Below, one piece after another: positions 1 to 5,378 of a stretch of 12,084 nt of DNA. The notes beneath the pieces were generated by a model. That model made no database searches. It saw only the letters and a program-made list of their open reading frames with translations, and was not told the origin of the DNA. The DNA is from DAOTZU01 sp034433995. Its GTDB lineage: Bacteria; Chloroflexota; Anaerolineae; UBA1429. A program made the translations under genes and the position numbers. Each line of letters opens with the position of its first letter. Position 1 is the stretch's first letter. Where the stretch lies: assembly GCA_034433995.1 (NCBI GenBank), contig DAOTZU010000102.1, positions 1 to 12,084 of the forward strand, in the 5' to 3' direction.

Positions 1-215
1 AGGAGGTTCTCCGTGTTCTCCGTGACTCCGTGGTGAGGGAACATCTCGGTGCTCTCAAAACACGAAGGTGCGGAGGGCACAGAGAGGGACAGGAGGTTCT
101 CCGTGTTCTCCGTGACTCCGTGGTGAGGGAACATCTCGGTGCTCTCAAAACACGAAGGCGCGGAAGGCACAGAGAGGGACAGGAGGTTCTCCGTGCTCTC
201 CGTGACTCTGTGTTC
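1..215. repeat. 90-bp tandem repeat of CACGGAG-type palindromes
   Basis: Two full units (1-90 and 91-180) differ at only two positions. A third unit begins at 181 and loses similarity after about 214. Each unit joins a CTCCGTG-rich right arm, a ~25-bp spacer and a CACGRAGG-rich left arm. Read across units, 58-123 and 148-214 each form an imperfect hairpin. The same family recurs at 7871-8016. The 90-bp period is a multiple of three, so an open frame runs through, but it has no protein character. The array may extend upstream of the window. The last copy ends about 10 bp before the ribosome binding site of the next gene, so it probably lies in that gene's leader or promoter region. I see no recognisable -35/-10 pair here. 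Confidence 0.9.
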
Positions 216-238
216 AGACTTATAGGGAGGTGTGGGCT

Positions 239-1558
239 ATGGCCAAGTGGCAAGTGGGTGTGGAAGAGACGACCTTGTTGACCGAGATGACCAAGGAGTT
301 GCTCGCCGTCTCCACCGTCCGCCCGGGGCAGCGGATCCAACGCGGCGTGAACACCACCGGCCGCTCTCTCCTCACGCCGGGCTACAACGATGCCCAGCGG
401 GCAACCTACCCCGCCTTTTGGGTGCGCGATCCGGCCTGGATAGCGGAGAGCAGCCTCATCCCCGCCGAGGAGGTGTGGGGTTGGCTCACCTTGCTCACCG
501 AGACCATGCGCGGCCCGGAGCCGTGGCATTTGGCCAGCGGGGGCGTGGTGTTGCCCTACTCCCTGCCCGATCATATCAATATTGATGGCAGCCCGGTGTA
601 TTTCCCCGGCACCTACGCCGCCGACGAGACCCAGGGGCCCCCTTGGGGCAAGTATCCGCCCCACGATGACCAGTATTGGCTCACCTACACCGCCTGGATC
701 TATGCCCAATTGACCCGCGATTGGGAATCCTTTGAGCGCCTTGTGCCCACGCCCATGGGCCAGATGCCCCTCTACGAAGTCTGTGAGCTGACCCACAACG
801 CCTTCCCGGTGGATCCGGAGACCCAACTGTGCATCGCCAGCGCTGACCTGAACGAGCACATCGTGGATTGGGGCTATAACGATTCCATCATCAAAACGGG
901 CAAGCTCCTCTTCCCCTCGTTGTTGCGCCTCCAATCGGCCCGCAAGCTGTTGGAGCTATTCAGCAAATCCAATAATCCCGAACGGGCCGATCGGTACCGG
1001 GAGCAGGTGGCCCAATTACAGTGCGCCATCGAGCAAACCTTTTTCCGCAAAGTGCGCCCCGACGAATGGTGGCTCATGTCGGCCACGGGGATAGGCTGTC
1101 AGCCGGACGTCTGGGGCTCGGCTTTTGCCGTGTATATGGAGGCGATAGATCGGGACAAGGCGGCGGCCCTGGCGCGATCGCTTTTGCGGGGCTACCGTCT
1201 GCGCACCACGGTAGTGGATGGGCAAGCCTGCCATCTGCCCAACGGCGATGGCCCTTGGCAGAAGGCCCTCTCTAAACCTGGCACCTATCAGAACGGGGGC
1301 TACTGGGGCTATCCCATGGGGTGGTACATCTATGCGGTGAGCCTGGTGGATGAGAACGCGGCGGCTGAGCTCTTTGCCGAGTACCTGACGGCGGTGCGGC
1401 GCAATTGGAGCTCCAGCTTCAAGGCCTGTGCTTGGGAATGCGTCAACCCGGCCATCGACCATTACCAGAACCCCGGCTATCTTGCCACGGTGGCGTTGCC
1501 CTATGTGACCTTGAAAGAGAAGGGCCTTTTAGAGGGGGCGCCGGCGCAATACGCCTGA
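239..1558 (+). CDS. Six-hairpin glycosidase-like protein
   Basis: This 439-residue soluble protein has no signal peptide and resembles (alpha/alpha)6-barrel (six-hairpin) glycosidases. It has alternating helix-rich and aromatic/glycine loop segments. Typical loop motifs are FWVRDPAW (60-67, acidic D64), HDDQYW (142-147), VDWGYNDSI (209-217), QNGGYWGYPMGW (351-362) and AWECVNP (398-404, acidic E400). In this superfamily such Asp/Glu residues in loops at one end of the barrel act as general acid and base. The exact glycoside hydrolase family and substrate cannot be read from the sequence, and GH15-, GH63- or GH125-like assignments are all possible. The ATG at 239 is preferred over an in-frame GTG at 230 because AGGGAGG (224-230) lies 8 bases upstream. 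It is the first gene of an operon; the next start is 15 bases after its stop. A role in intracellular oligosaccharide hydrolysis is inferred. Confidence 0.75.
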   Translation: MAKWQVGVEETTLLTEMTKELLAVSTVRPGQRIQRGVNTTGRSLLTPGYNDAQRATYPAFWVRDPAWIAESSLIPAEEVWGWLTLLTETMRGPEPWHLASGGVVLPYSLPDHINIDGSPVYFPGTYAADETQGPPWGKYPPHDDQYWLTYTAWIYAQLTRDWESFERLVPTPMGQMPLYEVCELTHNAFPVDPETQLCIASADLNEHIVDWGYNDSIIKTGKLLFPSLLRLQSARKLLELFSKSNNPERADRYREQVAQLQCAIEQTFFRKVRPDEWWLMSATGIGCQPDVWGSAFAVYMEAIDRDKAAALARSLLRGYRLRTTVVDGQACHLPNGDGPWQKALSKPGTYQNGGYWGYPMGWYIYAVSLVDENAAAELFAEYLTAVRRNWSSSFKACAWECVNPAIDHYQNPGYLATVALPYVTLKEKGLLEGAPAQYA

Positions 1559-1565
1559 GGAGGTG
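1558..1565 (+). promoter_or_regulatory. Ribosome binding site overlapping upstream stop
   Basis: AGGAGGTG begins at the last base of the glycosidase TGA (1556-1558) and sits 8 bases before the ATG at 1574. It decides for ATG 1574 over the in-frame TTG at 1571 and points to translational coupling of the two genes. Confidence 0.75.
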
Positions 1566-1573
1566 CGCCCTTG

Positions 1574-2182
1574 ATGGCTGACCAAGAAGTTCCCGCTGTG
1601 CGTGTCTATCAAATCAAAGTGACTTTGCGCGATCTGGAGCCGCCGATCTGGCGCAGGGTGTTGGTGCGCAGTGACATGACCCTGAAGGGACTCCATAATG
1701 TGCTGCAGGTGGTGATGGATTGGGAGGGCTATCATATGCACGAGTTCGCCATCGGTAAGCGGCGTATCGGCGTCCCTGACAAGGAGAACTTTTACGAGGT
1801 CGAGAACGAGGGCCGGATCAAGCTCTATCAGATTGTCTCGAGGCCCCGGTGCAAATTCTACTATATCTATGATTTAGGCGATAATTGGGAGCACGAGCTG
1901 TTGGTGGAAAAGATCCTGCCGGTGGATGAGGGGGCCTTTTATCCCATCTGTATCGCCGGTGAACGGGCCGCGCCGCCGGAGGATTGTGGCGGGCTTTGGG
2001 GCTATACGGATATCCTGGACCGTTTACAAGAGCGACAAACTCAACCGGCAGAGAGCGAGGCCGCTATCGAGGGGGACGAACAGACGCCTTGGTGGGCAGG
2101 TCTCGATTCGGAGGCGTTCGATCTGGACAAGATCAACCGGCGCTTGCAAAGCCGTTTCAGGAGGTGGCAGAAGCGTGGGTAA
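1574..2182 (+). CDS. Plasmid pRiA4b ORF-3-like protein
   Basis: This 202-residue protein matches the pRiA4b ORF-3 (PF07929-type) family, which is widespread and of unknown function despite its plasmid name. Family signatures are visible in order: YQIKVTLRDLEPPIWRRVLV at 12-31, LHNVLQVVMDWEGYHMHEF at 40-58, YIYDLGDNWEHELLVEKI at 97-114, and a cysteine-bearing CIAGERAAPPEDCGG segment at 126-140 that often precedes a GYxDIL stretch, seen here as GYTDIL. The basic C-terminus (RRLQSRFRRWQKRG) is unusual but short. No catalytic residues are established for the family. It lies between the glycosidase-like gene and exonuclease III, and its last 8 bases overlap the exonuclease start, so the three are probably co-transcribed. 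Family assignment is strong; the role is unknown. Confidence 0.9.
   Translation: MADQEVPAVRVYQIKVTLRDLEPPIWRRVLVRSDMTLKGLHNVLQVVMDWEGYHMHEFAIGKRRIGVPDKENFYEVENEGRIKLYQIVSRPRCKFYYIYDLGDNWEHELLVEKILPVDEGAFYPICIAGERAAPPEDCGGLWGYTDILDRLQERQTQPAESEAAIEGDEQTPWWAGLDSEAFDLDKINRRLQSRFRRWQKRG
2159..2167 (+). promoter_or_regulatory. Ribosome binding site deciding the GTG start of xthA
   Basis: AGGAGGTGG lies inside the end of the upstream gene, 7 bases before GTG 2175. The reading frame is open much further upstream, to 1926, but the exonuclease homology begins at FKVATFN just after this GTG. The site therefore fixes the start. Confidence 0.75.
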
Positions 2183-2966
2183 TTCCTTGTTCAAAGTGGC
2201 CACTTTTAACGCCAACTCGATCCGCTCACGCTTGGAGCAGATCCTGGATTGGCTGGCCCGCGAATCTCCCGATGTGCTGGGTATCCAGGAGACCAAGGTG
2301 CAAGATGCCGATTTCCCCGCCGCGCCCATCCGCCAGGCGGGGTATCACGTGGTCTTTCGCGGGCAGAAGGCCCATGCCGGGGTGGCCATCCTCAGTAAGG
2401 AGGAGCCTCAGCAGGTGGCTTTCGGCCTGGATGATGACGGCCCCGCCGATGAGGCGCGGCTGATCCGCTGCGTGATCCGCGATATAGCAGTGTTGAACTG
2501 CTATGTGCCCCAAGGGCGCGAGCTGACCTCCGAGCAGTGGCCCTATAAGCTGGCCTGGTTCAAACGCTTGCGCGCCCTTTTGGAGCGCCATTACACGCCG
2601 CAAACGCCCCTTTTGCTCCTGGGAGATTTGAACGTGGCCCCGGAGCCGATAGATATCTATGACCCCGTGGGCCTGGCCGAGCATGTGGATTTTCATCCCC
2701 AGGCGCGGGCGGCCTTGGCCCAGGTCAAGGAGTGGGGTTTGGTGGACGTGTTTCGCCTACATCATCCCGGCGAACCGGGCCATTACACCTATTACGACTA
2801 TCGTGCCCGCAACCCCGTGGAGCGTGGCCTGGGCTGGCGGGTGGACCATATCCTGGCCACGGAGCCGCTGGCAGCAAAATCGCGGCGCGCCTGGATTGAC
2901 GTGGCCGCTCGCCAGGCGGAGCGCCCCTCCGACCATACCTTTTTGGTGGCCGAGTTCGCCCTCTGA
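2175..2966 (+). CDS. xthA: Exonuclease III / AP endonuclease
   Basis: This 263-residue protein belongs to the exonuclease III branch of the EEP (endonuclease/exonuclease/phosphatase) fold. It acts in cytoplasmic base excision repair by cleaving 5' to abasic sites and removing 3' blocking groups, with a 3'-5' exonuclease activity on duplex DNA. Catalytic motifs are complete: N12 and N14 in FNANSIRSR, metal ligand E39 in GIQETK, Y110 in NCYVPQG, D151 and N153 in LLGDLNVAPEP, and D253-H254 in the C-terminal SDHTFLVAEF. The length matches the 250-270 residue family norm. The GTG start with a strong ribosome binding site gives the correct N-terminus. It overlaps the preceding gene by 8 bases and is the last gene of the operon, facing a convergent gene. 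Nothing is degraded. Confidence is high. Confidence 0.95.
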   Translation: MGNSLFKVATFNANSIRSRLEQILDWLARESPDVLGIQETKVQDADFPAAPIRQAGYHVVFRGQKAHAGVAILSKEEPQQVAFGLDDDGPADEARLIRCVIRDIAVLNCYVPQGRELTSEQWPYKLAWFKRLRALLERHYTPQTPLLLLGDLNVAPEPIDIYDPVGLAEHVDFHPQARAALAQVKEWGLVDVFRLHHPGEPGHYTYYDYRARNPVERGLGWRVDHILATEPLAAKSRRAWIDVAARQAERPSDHTFLVAEFAL

Positions 2967-2979
2967 GCAGCCGAGGGCG
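2957..2979 (+). terminator. Weak hairpin at the end of xthA
   Basis: CGCCCTC (2957-2963) and GAGGGCG (2973-2979) can form a 7-bp stem with a 9-base loop spanning the stop codon. No T tract follows, so this is not a canonical intrinsic terminator. It lies in the short convergent gap between xthA and the metallophosphoesterase gene. Confidence 0.25.
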
Positions 2980-3030
2980 TGGGGGCTTGTGGGGGAAGCG
3001 CGGCCAAAGCGATGTGCCCTCCCTGCGCGC

Positions 3031-3876
3031 TCATTCCTCCACCCGCGCCACCTCGAAATGGACTTGCTCTCCCTGCACGCTAAAGCGCACATAGTGGTGG
3101 AACGCCGGACGGTTGGGCACGGGATAAAGCGGGGCGCCGGCTCCGCCCGTGATGAGATAGTGCACGCCGTCGCGCACTTGGTGGTCGAAGCTATGGATGT
3201 GGCCGGCCAAGACCCAATCCACCCGTTTTTCCACCATGAGCTGCATGAACTGGGTGTTGCCACGGCGCATGATGTGGGCCGTGCCGGCGGGATCGAACGG
3301 GGGATGATGCACGACGACGAATTTCAAGGGCTGCCGGGTGCTCTCCAGGTCTTGGGCCAGCCAAGCCATGACGCTGGGCGCCACATCGCCCAAGGAGCTA
3401 TCCACCAGGGCGAAATGGGCTAGGCCGTAATCAAAGGCATAATTCGCCGCCGGCGCGCCGCTATGGCGCAGATACGCCGTGAGCAGGCCGTCGGCGTTAT
3501 CGTGGTTGCCTGGCACGGGATAAAAGGGGAGCGAGAAACCGCGCATCAGCGCGGCAAAGGCCTTGAACTGGCGCTCGGTGCCCGCGTTCACCAGGTCACC
3601 GGTGTTGATGAGAAAGGCGCTGCCATCGGCTTGCGCCTGGGCCAAGATTTGACGATAGATCTCTTCCCCCTGGCGGTTATCGCCGCAGACGGCGAAACGA
3701 AACGCGGCCGTCCTCTCTGCGCCGGAGGGCGGCCCCGCGACGGGTAACAGCGGCCCGGCCAAGCTCGGATCGACGGGGCGGCCCGGCAGGATGAAGCTAC
3801 ACACAAGGCCGGCGGCGATGACCAGGCCCAGAACCCAACGCCAAAGTAGCCCTTGTGGCCGAGTTGAGTGGGACAT
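3031..3876 (-). CDS. Membrane-anchored calcineurin-like metallophosphoesterase
   Basis: This 281-residue protein has an N-terminal hydrophobic segment (about 11-30) after a short basic stretch. It fits a single-pass anchor or uncleaved signal, and C26 is not in a good lipobox. The dimetal phosphoesterase motifs follow in order: GDNR (65-68), NTGDLVN (91-97), GNHD (123-126), VVHHPPF (188-194) and AGHIHSF (224-230). The first motif is D-N-R rather than D-x-H, as is common in the GDNR-type extracytoplasmic branch related to purple acid phosphatases. The catalytic domain should lie outside the membrane. The substrate is unknown; a phosphomonoester or phosphodiester is likely from the family. The start has GGAGG four bases upstream. 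The gene begins 21 bases after the TPR gene and is co-transcribed with it. Confidence 0.9.
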   Translation of the reverse strand: MSHSTRPQGLLWRWVLGLVIAAGLVCSFILPGRPVDPSLAGPLLPVAGPPSGAERTAAFRFAVCGDNRQGEEIYRQILAQAQADGSAFLINTGDLVNAGTERQFKAFAALMRGFSLPFYPVPGNHDNADGLLTAYLRHSGAPAANYAFDYGLAHFALVDSSLGDVAPSVMAWLAQDLESTRQPLKFVVVHHPPFDPAGTAHIMRRGNTQFMQLMVEKRVDWVLAGHIHSFDHQVRDGVHYLITGGAGAPLYPVPNRPAFHHYVRFSVQGEQVHFEVARVEE

Positions 3877-3897
3877 CAGGCCTCCATGGGGGTCACA

Positions 3898-5022
3898 TCA
3901 CTTTTTCTGGCAGCTCTTGAGGCCCTGCTGGGCGATGGTGGAACCGGGATTGATAGCCAGCGCCTTTTCGAACCAAGGTATCGCTCGGTCACACTGGTTG
4001 ATATAGGCGTAGGAGAATCCCAGCTCATAGAAATACTCTTCGCTTTGGGCGCCCAGGGCCACGGCGCGCTCCAGGTGGGTGATGGCGTCTTCATAGTTGC
4101 GGCGGGTGTAATAGGTCACCCCCAGATGGGCCCAAGCGGAGGCCCGCTCGGGGTTAAGCTCGACGGCCTTTTGCAGGGTGGTGGTGGCCAGCTCGTACAA
4201 CCCCTGGGCGAAATAGGTCCAGCCCAGCTCCTCGTGGGCCAGGGCATCTTGCGGGTCCACTTGGGTCGCCCGCTCGAAATATTCCGAGGCTTTATCCAGG
4301 TCCTTGAGGGCGCGGTAGTTGCGTCCCACGTCGAGGTAGATGAACGCCAAGTTGGGATTACGCGCCAGGGCCGCCTCGTAGGTGGCGATGGCGTCTCGGT
4401 AGCGCCCCAGAAGCTCATAGATATAGCCCTGGTTACGAAGCACCAGAGGATCCTCCCCGTCCAGTTCCACCGCCTTCTTGATGATCTCATCAGCCTCGGC
4501 CACCCGGCCGTAATCGCCATAGGCCTCGGCCAGATAGGCCTGGGCCAGGGCGTTGTTGGGGTCACGCTTGGTGGCCTTGAGGCAGGCGCTCACCGCCTCG
4601 GCCGCTTGGCCATCCCAATCGAGGCACATGCACAGGATGGCCTGGTTCTCGGCGGATTCGGCATCGAGTTCCACGGCGCGGCGCGCCAGGCGCACGGCAT
4701 CCTTGGTGCGGTGGCGCAGGGCAAGGATGCGCGCCCAGCGAGCGTAGGCGGCGGCCAGGGTGGGGTCCAGCTCGGTGGCGCGGGCATAGGCAGTGATGGC
4801 CTGGTCAAACTGTCCGGCTTGGAAGAAGGCATCGCCCCGGGCCACATATTGGGCGGCGCTGATCTCGGTGGGCGTCGGCGTGGGCAAGGGGCCGCGCACC
4901 GTCTCCACCAGGGCCATCTGTTTGGTATAGAGATACCACCCCGCCAGGCAAGCGACGATGGCCGAGAGCACCCAGGGCCAGGCGGAGCCTCGCTTGCGGG
5001 ATCTTTTTTCCTGAAGATACAT
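3898..5022 (-). CDS. Membrane-anchored tetratricopeptide repeat protein
   Basis: This 374-residue protein has a very basic N-terminus (EKRSRKR, 5-11) and one transmembrane helix (about 14-33). A Thr/Pro linker (45-53) follows, then about nine tandem 34-residue TPRs from roughly 54 to 370. Typical repeat signs are AGQFDQAITAYARATELDP, LGRYRDAIATYEAALARNP and CDRAIPWFEKALAINPG. The positive-inside rule puts the TPR solenoid outside the cytoplasm, where it would act as a protein-protein scaffold. The open frame runs upstream to 5205 through the MITE-like element, but the extra 61 codons are repeat-derived. ATG 5022 is chosen because homology-like sequence starts there, GAGGG lies just upstream and a promoter sits between it and the element. 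It is the first gene of an operon with the metallophosphoesterase, which suggests the two proteins meet at the membrane surface. Confidence 0.9.
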   Translation of the reverse strand: MYLQEKRSRKRGSAWPWVLSAIVACLAGWYLYTKQMALVETVRGPLPTPTPTEISAAQYVARGDAFFQAGQFDQAITAYARATELDPTLAAAYARWARILALRHRTKDAVRLARRAVELDAESAENQAILCMCLDWDGQAAEAVSACLKATKRDPNNALAQAYLAEAYGDYGRVAEADEIIKKAVELDGEDPLVLRNQGYIYELLGRYRDAIATYEAALARNPNLAFIYLDVGRNYRALKDLDKASEYFERATQVDPQDALAHEELGWTYFAQGLYELATTTLQKAVELNPERASAWAHLGVTYYTRRNYEDAITHLERAVALGAQSEEYFYELGFSYAYINQCDRAIPWFEKALAINPGSTIAQQGLKSCQKK

Positions 5023-5061
5023 CGTCGCCCTCGTTCCCGAAAATAGGGGCAGAGCGGTTGG

Positions 5062-5090
5062 ATTATAGCCGGCCTGGGAGCCCTTGCCAA
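5062..5090 (-). promoter_or_regulatory. Sigma70-type promoter for the TPR-phosphoesterase operon
   Basis: On the minus strand TTGGCA (5090-5085, five of six consensus bases) is followed by exactly 17 bases and a perfect TATAAT (5067-5062). Transcription would begin near 5055, giving a ~33-base leader before ATG 5022. The -35 box overlaps the direct repeat flanking the adjacent MITE-like element, so the element lies immediately upstream of this promoter. Confidence 0.7.
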
Positions 5091-5096
5091 CTTGCG
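5087..5096. repeat. Direct repeat (left), probable target site duplication
   Basis: CCAACTTGCG here is repeated exactly at 5219-5228, on the other side of the MITE-like element. At the right copy the two leading C bases also match the element consensus, so the duplication may be 8-10 bp. Confidence 0.65.
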
Positions 5097-5218
5097 GCGT
5101 GTAGAGGCCTTGGCCGCCGTCGGATGGAATCCGACGGCTCTCCTTGCCAAGCCCGCGGCGCGGGCTTACCATCCCCAGACGTCGGTTTCTAACCGACGGG
5201 GACATTTCTCGACACCCT
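5097..5218. mobile_element. Solitary MITE-like palindromic element
   Basis: This ~122-bp non-coding element is nearly identical to the unit of the tandem array at 11582-12084, with about four substitutions. Its ends form an imperfect inverted repeat: 5097-5125 pairs with 5191-5217, with about 20 of 29 aligned positions matching, including CCGTCGG. Between them are three perfect hairpins: 5116-5138 (10-bp stem, loop GGA), 5149-5167 (8-bp stem, loop GGC) and 5180-5198 (8-bp stem, loop TCT). It is flanked by the 10-bp direct repeat CCAACTTGCG. There is no transposase, so any movement would need one supplied in trans. It lies between divergent genes, just upstream of the TPR promoter and about 160 bp before the mannosidase gene. 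Confidence 0.75.
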
Positions 5219-5228
5219 CCAACTTGCG
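5219..5228. repeat. Direct repeat (right), probable target site duplication
   Basis: This is the second copy of CCAACTTGCG, 122 bp after the first, directly at the right end of the element. Collapsing one copy and the element restores a continuous sequence upstream of the TPR promoter. Confidence 0.65.
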
Positions 5229-5252
5229 CCCCTTGCGTTTGTGGGTTATGCT
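5224..5252 (+). promoter_or_regulatory. Weak promoter candidate for the mannosidase gene
   Basis: TTGCGC (5224-5229) and TATGCT (5247-5252) are 17 bases apart on the plus strand. The -35 match is poor (three of six) and the -10 is four of six. It would give a leader of about 120 bases. No better pair was seen in 5229-5378. If used, its -35 box overlaps the right direct repeat of the element. Confidence 0.25.
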
Positions 5253-5378
5253 AAGCGTCGAAGGTTTATGCTGCAAAGCCGAGGGTGGCCCCTGGCATGA
5301 TAGATTTGCGGCAGCAGTCCAGTAGCCACGGGTGAGGCTGAATGACCACAGAACCAGGAGAACCAGGAGGAACGCACG

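Noticed and set aside
30..281. An 83-codon frame through the 5' tandem repeats
   Set aside because: It stays open only because the 90-bp period is divisible by three. It has no ribosome binding site and overlaps the glycosidase-like gene in another frame.
3868..5046. A 392-codon plus-strand frame opposite the TPR gene
   Set aside because: It is a Gly/Leu/Val-rich low-complexity translation antisense to a gene with clear TPR repeats and a promoter. No family resemblance was seen.
5023..5205. A 61-residue N-terminal extension of the TPR protein
   Set aside because: It is translated from the palindromic element and from the promoter itself. The promoter's start near 5055 lies inside it, so it cannot be the real N-terminus.
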